From Pseudorasbora parva (Eukaryota; Chordata; Actinopteri; Cypriniformes; Gobionidae): a stretch of 64,000 bases of DNA. The stretch lies in NCBI RefSeq assembly GCF_024679245.1, contig NC_090177.1, positions 23,137,950 through 23,201,949 on the forward strand, read 5' to 3'. Position 1 is the first letter of the stretch. Each line of letters begins with the position of its first letter. Shown in pieces: positions 37,405-48,089 of the stretch. The position numbers and the translations under genes are program-made. The notes under the pieces were generated by a model. The model worked only from the letters and a program-made list of their open reading frames with translations. It was not told the DNA's origin and ran no database searches.

Positions 37405-37915
37405 CTACAAATCAACCACGGACCTTTCCTGGACCTTTCCCACCTGATCAGAACAAACTATCTCAATTCGAGCAGCTGAGTATGTAACCATTTTCAAAAA
37501 AACGTCCAAAGACTGTCAATAGAGTTAAAAAAAAAAGTATTGCGATTGTTGTGAAATTAAGCATGTCATTTATCGCATTAAAACACATTCATTATGTCAT
37601 AATTTGTTGCTATATTAAACAATCAGTAAACAATCAGATTGAAGGGTGATTCTCACAAAACTGCATTTTCTGCTAGCCTCAAATATCACTGGAGACTCCA
37701 AAAAGACACCAAATTAGCAAATATAAGAAATCCATATAATTCTATTATATAAATGACAGAATTCACATTTTATAGTGTGTACAGAGCAACAACAGTGAGA
37801 TCGTTTTTATTTTAGACGAGCCAAGCTGCAATACAGAACAGGACCACACTGAGACGGCAAAAAAAAAAAAAACTCCTAAATAATTCGCTTTGAGTGCATG
37901 AACACTAGTCTAGAA
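37405..37915. other. Non-coding stretch
   Basis: AT-rich with an A run at 37859-37872. Bases 37907-37915 (CATGAACAC) are the left target-site copy of the next element. Confidence 0.4.
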
Positions 37916-38379
37916 ATCTAGACCCACCCTAGCGCCAAAAAAAGATGCACCCAAAATCTGGTCAGGTCAATCACATTGTGTATAGAGTCTGTGGGCGGGG
38001 CTTAACATAATGACGGCCGAGTTGCGTTTGCGTGCGACTAGTAAACACAGAAGCAGGCAAACGGCGGACTTTCGAATCAGCTTTGACCGCGACTCTGGAA
38101 GACTTGGAGTTAAGCTTTTCTCTGAGAAAAGAACAAAGAAAGGTACTGAAGTCATTCTTAAAAAGGGAAGATGTGTTCAGAGTTTTGCCGACCGGATATA
38201 GCCAATGTTTAATCTATCAACGAGCTCGGCTTCACGTTGCTCTGGTTGGTTGTAGCACTATCCCATCGCGTGCAGAGGGAGTTTGAAAGACAACCGTTTA
38301 TCCCGCCCCTCGGATTGAGCCCTGTCTATGGTGAGTTTCCAGACCAAACATCTTGATGTGGGTCTGGCTTGTCAGGCTA
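37916..38379. mobile_element. 9-bp-TSD non-autonomous element, copy B
   Basis: It starts TAGTCTAGAAATCTAGA and ends GGCTTGTCAGGCTA. The flanks are CATGAACAC (37907-37915) and CATTAACAC (38380-38388), a 9-bp duplication with one mismatch. Compared with the copy at 53469 it lacks about 60 bases near its left side. The minus-strand frame MTSVPFFVLFSEKSL is shared with the other copies. Confidence 0.88.
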
Positions 38380-38389
38380 CATTAACACA

Positions 38390-38904
38390 TGAAAAAATCA
38401 AAGATTATTCTTCCTGTGGCTGTGTGCATGTGTGGAAGCAACGCGAATGTACCGAAATGTGTCTTTGCATCAATGCACCATGTCTTTAGTGAGCTTTTAG
38501 AGCGCCCACACACACGGTTTATTGTTTGTACATCAGACAGTCTTACTGTACAACGTCTTCAAGTCAATTCACAATTCACTAAAAATGCAACGTGAGTCTC
38601 TATTTTCTTTTATATTTGTGGTGTAATCAGCCAGGCCTTCTTTACATTAGCACTGTTTTTACGGGTGCTTGTAGATGCTCAGTGTGACTGTTATAAAATC
38701 CTAAGATCATCTAACTGCGTGACGAAAACTACGTTAATGACGCAGCTTAACATACTTCTGTCATTTATTTGCGTCAAAATATTTTAACGCGTTAAGAACT
38801 TTAAATTAATCGCATGCAATAAGCATTATTAAAGACATCTTTTCCAGCAGCACCTGACCAATATATACCAGCACTAAACTATTCTATTTGTTTTTCTTTT
38901 ATTA
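38390..38904. repeat. Probable repeat remnant with AACGCGTTAA-type end
   Basis: Near 38775-38825, TTTTAACGCGTTAAGAAC and TTAATCGCATGCAATAA resemble the end of a cyprinid repeat rich in TTAATCGC. Whether 38390-38770 belongs to it is unclear. Confidence 0.33.
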
Positions 38905-39055
38905 AAAATAAGAAAAAAATGTGTTCTGTGCTAGACAAACAGGCTTGTTACAGCACTTGCATGTTGTTGCCCTTTGTTTGTATGATTGCGTCTATTGCTC
39001 TACTCATTTGTAAGTCGCTTTGGATAAAAGCATCTGCTAAATGTAAATGTACTAG
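38905..39055 (+). mobile_element. 3' tail of an L2-type LINE (5'-truncated)
   Basis: TTTGTAAGTCGCTTTGGATA then AAAGCATCTGCTAAATG, ending in ATGTAAATGTA, is the highly typical 3' end of fish L2 LINEs and the SINEs that borrow it. The preceding CCCTTTGTTTGTATGATTGC also fits the L2 3' UTR. Only the tail remains. Confidence 0.75.
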
Positions 39056-39179
39056 CATCTCATCTGTTGAAATCCATTCAAAAAGGCCAACCGTTTCTTA
39101 CTCCAAAGACATCCGAAGATAAAACTGATGCCCAAAATTTGTGTGCCCCCCTTCAAATCGGTTTTCTTCAAATTTCTTT

Positions 39180-39953
39180 ATAGAGCTAAATAATTAAGTC
39201 TCAATTAAGATAAATACACATACTAAATTCACAAATGCACACCCAGGATTCATAAATGCACAAACATGATTCATAAATGCACAAACAGGATACACAAATG
39301 CACAAAAGATTCACATGCATACAAAATTCATAAATGCACACAAAATTCATAAATACTCACAATTCAATTCAGAAATGCAAAGAAAATTTACAAATGCGCT
39401 CAAGATTCAGAAATCCACAGGGCAAGATTCAGAAATGTATTTCTGATGCACACACAAATATATCTTGATTTACAAACTGCTTGCGGTCTGTGAACTTCAC
39501 TGCATTTGTGTGTGAATTTTGAGACTCCCCTGACTTGGCTCAACACACAAATGCCCTTTTTAAACAGGGAATGATCAGCAACCAATCAGATATCACCCTT
39601 GTTTTAGCCAATCACAAGAACGCACCCCACGTGGGGGATTGTTAACTTATAAGCCAATCACATAAACGCGCAAAACACAGTTAATAACGCAAATGCAGTG
39701 AAGTTCACAGACCGCAAGCAGTTTGTAAAACAAGATATATTTGTGTGTGCATCAGAAATACATTTCTGAATCTTGCCCTGTGGATTTCTGAATCTTGAGC
39801 GCATTTGTACACTTTCTTTGCATTTCGGAATTTTGAGTGTATTTATGAATTTTTTTGTGCATTTGTGTATCCTGTGTGTGCATTTATGAATCATGTGTGT
39901 GCATTTATGAATGTAGTGTGTATTTATTTTTATTGATACTCATTTAGCTCCAT
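39180..39953. mobile_element. Long-hairpin non-autonomous element with 8-bp TSD
   Basis: The ends are ATAGAGCTAAAT (39180) and ATTTAGCTCCAT (to 39953). An exact 8-bp target duplication ATTTCTTT lies at 39172-39179 and 39954-39961, pointing to hAT-like integration. The arms (about 39180-39515 and 39690-39953) are inverted copies, for example GACCGCAAGCAGTTTGTAAA against TTTACAAACTGCTTGCGGTC. Each outer arm is itself built from degenerate repeats of about 22-30 bases around CATAAATGCACAAACA. The centre (39520-39680) is unique and includes CCAATCA boxes. Confidence 0.85.
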
Positions 39954-39969
39954 ATTTCTTTTCTTGTTT

Positions 39970-40137
39970 CTTCCGTTATTTCTTAAGGATCATGTGATAC
40001 TAAACACTTAAGTGCTGAAAATCCAGCTTTGCCGTCACAGAAATAAATTAGAATATTTAAAATATATTAATTATAACTAATTATATTAATTAGAAATTGT
40101 ACTGTTATTAGAAAATTAGTGACTTCTTTCAAAAACA
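39970..40137. repeat. Left part of an old interspersed repeat
   Basis: AAGGATCATGTGATACT, GAAAATCCAGCTTTGCCGTC and GACTTCTTTCAAAAACATTA match from memory, in order, a common cyprinid repeat also seen at 43000-43260 and 49762-50752. It is interrupted by the TTAA element at 40138 and resumes at 40563 with CAAGCTTTTGACC. Confidence 0.58.
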
Positions 40138-40562
40138 TTAAAAGAACACTCCACCGTTCAACTTCTTTCCTACATTTAGATATGTCGGCAAATGCATTTT
40201 TGTCTCAGTGCATGCATTGTTTTAGTTTGGCAGGGTCGCTGCTAGCTTAGCTTAGCATAATGAATGGAATCCTATGTTGCCAGCTAGCATGTCCCAAGTA
40301 AAAGTGATCAAATAAAAAAATAAAAAACACCCACCTATTTACTACTTGTGGCCTGCGTATTCACAACGAGTACAAATAGCGATGCAGATTAAGACTAAAC
40401 CTAGGAACCGAAACTAGGAAATCGCTTGGTCTTAATCTGCATCGCTTTTTGTACTCGTTGTGAATACGCATGCACTGAGACAAATGCCTTTGCCCACATA
40501 TCTAAATGTAGGAAAGAAGTTGAATAAGCCCTATTTCTAAAAACGGTGGAGTGTTCCTTTAA
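40138..40562. mobile_element. TTAA-flanked hairpin element
   Basis: TTAAAAGAACACTCCACCGT at 40138 and GGTGGAGTGTTCCTTTAA ending 40562 are inverted ends. The arms continue inward (TTCCTACATTTAGATATG / CATATCTAAATGTAGG, and GTATTCACAACGAGTAC / GTACTCGTTGTGAATAC). Nested in the older repeat on both sides. Confidence 0.8.
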
Positions 40563-40869
40563 CAAGCTTTTGACCTTTAGTGTTAAAAACCTATAGTGAA
40601 TCAAATATAAAAGTTTCTTGAAAAATAGTATAAATGTTTTTCAAAACCATATGAAACCAACATGAATCCAAAGAGTACCTTTCCAAAGCCTTGACACGTG
40701 TGTTTGAAAGATTTTTAAAGGATTTTTTATTTTTTTATCATGGACACTCTGTCATTGACCCATAAACTAAGTGTTGGGAATTGACTATACCTAATCTTTA
40801 AGTTAATTACCTTTAGTCAAGGCCAATATCTTCACCGTCCAGCGTCCTCAGGAAACTACTGTGCTTGTG
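40563..40869. other. End of the old repeat, then non-coding spacer
   Basis: 40563-40585 completes the repeat interrupted at 40138. The rest is AT-rich with nothing identified. Confidence 0.35.
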
Positions 40870-41545
40870 AGATTGAGTGCAAAGAAAGGCCACAGCACCA
40901 ATAAAACTGTGCTCTTAAAAACCATCAGAGGAATTAATAGCTTGGCCTTATTTCCACTCTCAGCTTTCATCCCTCCAGAACATATTCAATAATCTCTCAC
41001 CATGATGTTTTAAACAGTGAAAGTGTTTCCTTTCTCCGATGTGGCCCAATCATTTCTCAAGGAGAGATCTAGCATTGCAGAAACACATTACAAGTTTAGC
41101 GTTGACATCGGTGCCAATCAACACCTTTTAGCCGGTGTATTCACGTCCGTCAGAAGAGGCGGCGGCGACGGGCATGTGCACTTGACAGCTATATCGCTCT
41201 CCTTGCCCTCTCCTCTTTTTCCTCTCACTCCATTCTCCCTTTTTATCAGCAGCTGAGAGGGAACTGACAGCATATTTAACATTGCAGTTTGCAGCGCATT
41301 TGTGCTCCTCTGGCCGATTTCCCCCCAGACTCATCAATGCCGCATTACCAAGTCAAATCAGGTGGTGCTGCAGAGCTCGCCTCACACCAACACAAAACAG
41401 CCAGCACTGTGAGCATCACCATCACAGCCTGGGAGAGAATATAAAACACTCTGCTCTCATGGCTCGCCCCCTCCGCCGCTCTCATTTCTCTGCAGCCTGA
41501 GATTATAATCTCACAGGCCAACTGTTTACCCTGTTATTGTTTCTC
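40800..41545. promoter_or_regulatory. Candidate conserved non-coding cluster
   Basis: Non-repetitive block with moderate GC. 40900-41150 and 41270-41520 are the densest parts (GAATTAATAGCTTGGCC, AGTCAAATCAGGTGGTGC). No coding frame. The C/T-rich 41200-41240 separates two halves. Confidence 0.3.
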
Positions 41546-42530
41546 ATTTCAAGAGTCCGATAAAATTAAAGGGACCACAAACGCAACAACATTTTTCCCC
41601 TTTTCAGTGACATAATATTTGTAACCCAACAGCATCTCACTTACTGAATAGGTAAAAACAGTCTACTATTAGTAAGTAAAACTGTAGTCCTTGTTATATG
41701 AGAAGGATGTCAAACAGCAGCTACATTGTTGTCACTTGACTTGATCACTCTGCATGTTTAATTTATCAAGTGGCGTCCCTCATATTGGAATTAAAAATGG
41801 CTATTTTTAGGGTTGGCAACTAAGCAGAGTGATTTAGTGCGATTAGTAGCAAACGGACCCTAAATCTACCATAAAAATCAATAAAATAGTTAGAAAATAA
41901 AAATGTATGCAATCATTAAAAACATCTATTACAAAATGATTTACTATTCTGTAGCAATATAAGTCTTTGAATTGCCTTCATTTGGGGGCTTTTCTCAGGA
42001 AATACCTAGATACACACACACCATGCTGTATGCACAGAGAAAATTTGCATACTCTGCACAATATACGTACTATATTCCACATTCAGTATTAAGAGGAGTA
42101 TGGCAGTATGTTTTCCTAAACATATCCATATTCTTTCCCTCTCTCCAGCTCTCCATTTCCCGCTTCTGACCATCCTTCTATCAGAGGAAAGGTCACACTG
42201 ACTGCCCCCTTTCATCATTCTTATCACCATGCTGCCATTTACAAGGCAGACAAGCTCTCCTCTGGCACAAGCTCAAGAAGGTAGGTTAGAAGGGACAATG
42301 AAAGAAATCTGCCATTTATTTCCCCCTGTTTTTTGTTGTTGTTTTTCACGGCTGCAGAAGCAAGACAAAATGCTCTTGGGAGGAGGAGGAGAGAAAGAGA
42401 GAGACTGTATGCACGAGTGAGAGGAAGCATTGTGTATTGTTTACTCTGTAATTCGCAGCGCATGGCGTTGATTAGCAGAGCAGACTGCGACACTGAGCCT
42501 CGGTGAGGCACTGAAGGAATAATGCTGTTC
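41546..42530. other. Mixed non-coding DNA
   Basis: 41560-41960 is AT-rich. 42120-42480 is of good complexity and may contain further regulatory sequence. Nothing specific. Confidence 0.3.
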
Positions 42531-42539
42531 CACAACTAT

Positions 42540-42870
42540 CTCTCTCTCTCTTTTACTCTAGGGCACACTGTGGAGTGACTGATGGCTGCAATGTGAAAAA
42601 AAAGCTGCCTGGGTGAGGAGTGAAATTTAAACTGCTGCTGTCAGGAGCATTATTTGGCTTTTATTACGACGTGCTGCTCCGGTTGCCTGAGACAAGCCTG
42701 TCTCTACGTGAGGCAAACGAGGCAACGGCGCCTCACCTCCCTTTTATTAATTCATGTTTGCAATGAGCTCGTACATGATAATTGCTGACAGAAAGCCCGC
42801 TTTGTGTACTGACAGTTGACACAGAGGTGAGAGATGAGAGCATGGACAAACACAATGGATGGGCATCTGA
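42540..42870. promoter_or_regulatory. Strong candidate conserved non-coding element
   Basis: 42600-42860 is compact and non-repetitive, with TTATTTGGCTTTTATTACGA, CTTTTATTAATTCATG, TTTGCAATGAGCTCG and CATGATAATTGCTGACAG. It combines homeodomain-like, TGACAG (Meis/Pbx-like) and GATAA motifs. No coding frame. Confidence 0.4.
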
Positions 42871-42959
42871 CAATATCTAATAAAACTTCAAACTATTCTG
42901 AAATCGTGATTAAAAAAAGAAAAAGATATTCATTACAGGGTGTCACAGTTAAGAAGTCT

Positions 42960-43260
42960 CAGAGATAATTTGATATTTTATTGGAAAGGCAATTTATATA
43001 TTTAAAAAACTTTTCTATTTTTATATATATATATATATATTTTAAAATGTAGTTTATTCCTGTAACGGCGAAGCTAAATTACTCCAGTCTTCAGTGTCAC
43101 ATGATCCTTCACAAACCATTGTGATTTGCTGCTCAAAAACAAACATATATTTTTAATAATGTTCTCATGCTTAATATTTTTATGGACACTGTGATGCACT
43201 ACCATTCAAACGTTTAGGGTTTATATTTATATTAAACGTATATGAAGATTTCAAACCAAA
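42960..43260. repeat. Old interspersed repeat, reverse orientation
   Basis: TTATTCCTGTAACGGCGAAG, TACTCCAGTCTTCAGTGTC, ACATGATCCTTC and GTGATTTGCTGCTCAAAAAC are the reverse of the repeat seen at 39970-40137. A TA microsatellite (43022-43040) sits inside. Confidence 0.6.
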
Positions 43261-43319
43261 ACAGGCATTAAGCTCACCAGTGAATTAACAGTACTGTAAG
43301 CATTACCGGGAGGATTTCT

Positions 43320-44213
43320 CTTCTTTTTTTTTTTACCAATAAACTGATTGTGCTGGAGAATACACAGGCCTCCTGCTGCTCAGTGTAGATGAATGAGACT
43401 GAGAGAAATTTAATTCCCTGCTAATTAGCATTCTGCTCAGAGGAGCATGTGGTCTCTCTGTGGGTTACACCCAGGTCAGGTGACAGTGGGCGACTCGGCA
43501 GCAGTCGCCTGGTTGGCAGTAGCGAATGCTCTCATGGGAAAGTAAGTGGCAGAGCCCCTCTTCTGCTCTCCAGTCTGTCCCCTAGAGCTACTGGAAGCGT
43601 TCACAAAACAAAGAGCAATGCTGGTAGTGGGGAGGTGCTGGGCTCATCTCCTCCTCCACGGGCAGATAAAAACAGGATTACAGGTAAATACCAAGAGAAG
43701 CAGCAGCCTGGAAACATACGGTCTAAAGTCCTTCTCCAAAACCCGGGAACAACAGCCCATCGGAAATAAATGCCACTCAGTGGCAAAGCGCAAACGTACG
43801 ACCCCTGTGTAATTTGCTTTAGAAGTGAGAAATGATTGCCTGTGACTAGACAATAATTAATCTCACCACTGAGAGGGGGGAAAAAAAGGTTACGGTGCCG
43901 CTTCAATTACGAGACGATTCCGCCTTCGCTAACAGACAAGGTTGGATTCTAAGAACACTTGCGATGACAAAAAGGAGAGACTATTCCAGTGTCATCAGAA
44001 ATAGGCAGCAATGTGGGAAATCAATGGCGAGATCAATCGCGCCTGCCTCCCTCTCTAGAACAGCGGGGGAACAGAGCACTTTACATAAGCACTGATAACC
44101 ATCAGGGAGGCCAGCTTCAGCTCACTGATTTACTGCGACGGACCCCCGAGACACCTTCAGGAGGCAGAGCGGTTCTCTTTCGCAATCACTGTAACCTTCT
44201 CAAGCACATCTTC
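43320..44213. promoter_or_regulatory. Candidate conserved non-coding cluster
   Basis: About 900 bp, non-repetitive and GC-balanced. 43380-43530 (TTTAATTCCCTGCTAATTAG) and 43800-44080 (AATAATTAATCTCACCACTG) look most regulatory. A 106-codon plus-strand frame (43449-43769) has no recognisable domain and overlaps minus-strand frames, so I do not call a gene. Confidence 0.33.
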
Positions 44214-45247
44214 AAAGACACACAGTCAGGGGGAGAAAGCATCATATACACTCCATTTAAGTAGTAGGGTTCGGAAGGTTTTGCTATGTGATGAATAAAG
44301 TCAACAAATGCGGCGGTGTTGTTTACTAGTTTGCACACTTGAGATGAACAAGTCGACCGGCCATAAACTGGAACTGTCCGGTTGCCGATCGTGTTTGATC
44401 AAAAACCGGCCTGCTCTGAATAGTGGTCGTTCGACCGGTGCCACTCAAAAAAATTATTGCATGATGCCGTTCATTTTATTTAAGCAAACTCATTTTGATT
44501 TAATGCCATTATATCAGGTTTCAGGTTCAAATATAATTGATTCATGTTGATTCATGTATTAAAACCTATATTCTTTGACATAATGTTTTTATTTTCAAAT
44601 AACGTTTCAATCAAGTAACCCAAACAAACAGCACATTCACTTCCCATCATGCTTTGCGAAGAGGCTGAATTCAGAGAGTAAATGTTTAAATAAAGATGTT
44701 ATGTTGGTATTTAAAAGTTTGTTATGTTAGTGTTTTTGGAGGTTACCATTGTGGTGAAGTGTAGAGCATGTGCTTGGGGTGAGGACCTGCTAATAACAAT
44801 TAAAGTTGATTTCATAATAAATAAATAACTCTACTTTGGGCATGCCACAGATGTAACAAAACCATCTTGAGGCTAGCCAATAAGACTTTGTAAAAGGTTT
44901 TCTTGTTACATAACATTTGTAAATTTGTAATTAAACTGGATTACTTTTTGTTTGATATCCTTTTTTAGAATAATTGAACTTAACAGATTTAGACACAATT
45001 TATAATGTTAAACTGATTCAACTAAATGGCATCGAGTTGACCTTACGTAAAAAAAAATTACATTTACTGAAATAAACAAGGTTAATTAAATTCAACATAA
45101 CCTAGTTATGTGGAACTTGTTGACATAAAAATATTAGGTAATATTAAACAACAACACATTTGTTGACTATTCATCACATAGCACAACCTCCCGAATCTTA
45201 CTGCTTAAATGGAGTATGATGCTTTATCCCCCTGACTGTATGTCTTT
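44214..45247. repeat. Pair of ~110-bp inverted arms around an 810-bp centre
   Basis: The left arm (44214-44334) and right arm (45145-45247) are inverted copies with about ten differences and small gaps: CAGTCAGGGGGAGAAAGC against GCTTTATCCCCCTGACTG, and GCTATGTGATGAATA against TATTCATCACATAGC. No target-site duplication was found beside the arms. The centre contains GTCGACCGG and CGACCGGTGCC in its left part and AT-rich DNA in its right. It may be an unclassified long-TIR transposon or an inverted duplication of local sequence. Confidence 0.65.
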
Positions 45248-46440
45248 TTTATTTTGATGTGATTATTAGAGTGTTTTTATTTTGGTTTATTTTGGTAGAT
45301 CTCGATTCCAGACTTGCACTGCATTACAATCATTTCCCAAAATGTAGTTGTGGAAATATCACAAATCCTGTAAATGGGACATTAACACAGGCCATAGACA
45401 GGACACGGAAAAAGAAATCTCTCAGATTTATGTGTGCTGAAAATACTATTTATTTCACAGGATAATTTTTTCCAAGTATTTATTTCCATATTAAAATTTC
45501 CAAACATGTATGTTATTTGCCATTAATTCGCGTGATGCCAAGGATATCAGCTTTATATCGGCATCGGCCATAAAAAAAAAAAAATCCACATCTGTCAATT
45601 ACTAATCAGTGGTTATGTTCACTTTGCAGCTGCATGTGGCCTAAATTTTGTGTGCTCATGTGACACCGGTCTGTTTTTGTGAACAATTTCAAAGTGAATT
45701 GAATCTGATGTTCAATTTCCATTTGGCCTCCTATTATATTTAGATATAAATTGTATATGAATCAAATTTTTAACCATGCGATCGGGTCGGAAATCATGCG
45801 GTTATTGCGGCATACATTACAACGCATCTTTCATTTCTTCCCAGTAATTTCACACTTCGTCAGGATTGCAACGATTCCCTCCATTTACTTATGCTAGGTG
45901 TTTTGAACGCATTACACATGCAAGATTTGCAGTAACATTCAGCTGCACTGTGAACAGAGTGTTAGAACAGGGCTCTCTAACAAGGAAATGATGAAAAATA
46001 AAAATGTGTTATGAAATATAACTTCACATTATCCAAAGCTACCGCATATTAATGATTATGAAAAATGGTTTTGAAATGTAAATCAAAGTGTGTAAAAATA
46101 TAAAGTGCACGCAACCCTCAGTTTTATTTAACATGTTCAGTCTCTCGATCAAATAAAATCTTCTGCCTAAACAAGTTGAAGAATTTACACTACCTTTACA
46201 CTAGAATATATGGTTCCTGGCATTGAAAACAACAACAGAACATTATTGTGAGTTATTTACACAGAGTAGCCAGGTGAAAAAGTTTCGTTATATAGCGGTT
46301 TCAATATCACGCATGGACAGAATGCTGTCCTGAACAATCAGCATCGAGGGATCATCACTTATTTATATACGCATAAACATAGTAGTGATCAGATATGGGA
46401 AACAATTAGGAGGTCTATGGTAGAGAAGTTCCAGTAGCAG
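45248..46440. other. AT-rich stretch with a possible repeat fragment
   Basis: 45540-45600 (GGATATCAGCTTTATATCGG, CATCGGCCATAAAAAA) resembles a cyprinid repeat with ATCGGTATCGGCC motifs. The rest shows nothing firm. Confidence 0.3.
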
Positions 46441-47060
46441 TCTGTGCTTAGGTGTCTTCATTAGAGAAGGAGGAAAAAGTAGCTGAAAACATGCCGGGTG
46501 TTTTCGGCCGAACGGTTAATTAGGATTTTTGCTGCTTCGTTTTGCGTGAGAAAGAAAGTGGAAGGTTGATTGCCTTTTATTATCAGTCTAGCAGCTTCAG
46601 CTTTCCCTCCTCCTCTATTGCAGATCGTACAGATGTGGAGTGTCTCGGCAAAAAAACATAAATTCCAATAATTACAAGAAAGTGCAAGTGAGAGCACGAG
46701 CCATCGCTCATCTGCGCTCACCCGCAGCCGTTTGTACCGTGGCGTTCCCCTTGATGACAACATGTGACGGGACTGTTTAAAAAAAGCGCATGGGAACACG
46801 CACGTCGTTCTTCAAATTGGAGGATGAATGGAGGAGGAGGGCTGCTCTCCAAGTAAAGAGGAATACTGTAATAACTGCAATAAGCAAAAGGGAGGTGCGT
46901 TAACATGATAAGAGGGCCCTTAAGAGTTTGTTTTGAAAAATAAAGCTAAAAACGCACACAGTCAGCGTAATGTGTGAACGTAACACCTCTGAGCAAAGTG
47001 TGCATCTGTCTGAACAGAAAATTACTCACTTAACAGTTCGATTTGGCAGAAGCTCAAATT
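46441..47060. promoter_or_regulatory. Candidate conserved non-coding cluster
   Basis: Non-repetitive block. 46480-46620 and 46680-46930 have CGAACGGTTAATTAGGATTT, GCAGATCGTACAGATGTGG and TTGGAGGATGAATGGAGG. A 112-codon minus-strand frame is present but has no recognisable domain. Confidence 0.3.
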
Positions 47061-48089
47061 ACACGCCCTAGAAATCAAAGCAGACATAATATGTGGTTTA
47101 ATAGCTTTACTTCACCTTGATGCATTTGCACGGAGAAGAAACATTCGTGTAAAACCAAAAATGCAGAAAAATACAATGATGAAATCATAAGCCAATCAAG
47201 GTGTTCATGCAATAATAATCCACAGCTTAACAAAAGGAAAACTGATATGAAGAGTGTGTTGGCCTGTCGATCCACAGATATTTTACATTTCTTCAAGTCC
47301 CAAGTGATCACACAGGAAATTAATTTGAGATCTTTTCCTACACAAAAATCCAGCACCAATTCCCTATCATCATCATCCACAGACAACGCAATAGTTTCAT
47401 CATATGCCGACGTACAAACTTAAAACAGAGTATGGATGATTTTGCATAGGGGTAATTTTTTTAAAGAAATGTATAGGTAAATGTATTATTTATTTACCAC
47501 GGACACATTCAATTAATCAAAAGTGACCGTAAAGACTGTTACAAAAAATGTCAAAACATTTTTTTTTAACTGTCTATACAACAAGTAAACCAGAAATAAG
47601 TACCACGGTTTCCATAAAATATTATGCAATAACTGTTTTAAACATTGATAATAAGAAATGTTTCTTGAGTATCATATTAGAATTATTTCTGAGGGACCAC
47701 GTGACAATGAAAACTGGAGAATATGAAAAATTAGATTCACCATTAGGAATGCATAAAATTTAAAAAAAAATGATAGTTGGAAAAAAAAATCTAACAGTAT
47801 GGATATAGCCTACTCTAAATGGCAAAAATGTCACTACAAGCTCCTGCACACCCTAAAGATTTATGGGTACTGGCTGAACTAACCCCCTTACTCGTTTCCA
47901 CTTATTACTGAGGCTAATACTTCCATTTAAATAAAATCAATATTTCTGTTGACTTAGACTTTAAAGCACTTCTCGTCTAATTTCTCCTGTGAATGTTTTT
48001 CACAAGGCAGTGCCCTGTGACACATTTGTGCCGTGTGAAACCCCAGGAGTATAAAATGGTGGGTGTCGAATTAGCCCCTCACCGCTCTC
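47061..48089. other. Mixed non-coding DNA
   Basis: 47090-47400 is moderately complex; 47420-47800 is AT-rich. No repeat ends or gene recognised. Confidence 0.33.

Noticed and set aside
37038..37415. ORFs rich in Ile-Tyr and Cys-Val
   Set aside because: Translations of the compound microsatellite.
39200..39900. Repeat-spacer array resembling CRISPR
   Set aside because: Units are degenerate, lie in two inverted arms inside a transposon with a target duplication, and the genome is vertebrate.
43449..43769. 106-codon plus-strand ORF in a conserved-looking block
   Set aside because: Overlaps long minus-strand frames, no domain, and no adjoining splice structure that I can support.
46461..46799. 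112-codon minus-strand ORF
   Set aside because: No domain or splice context; composition is not convincingly coding.
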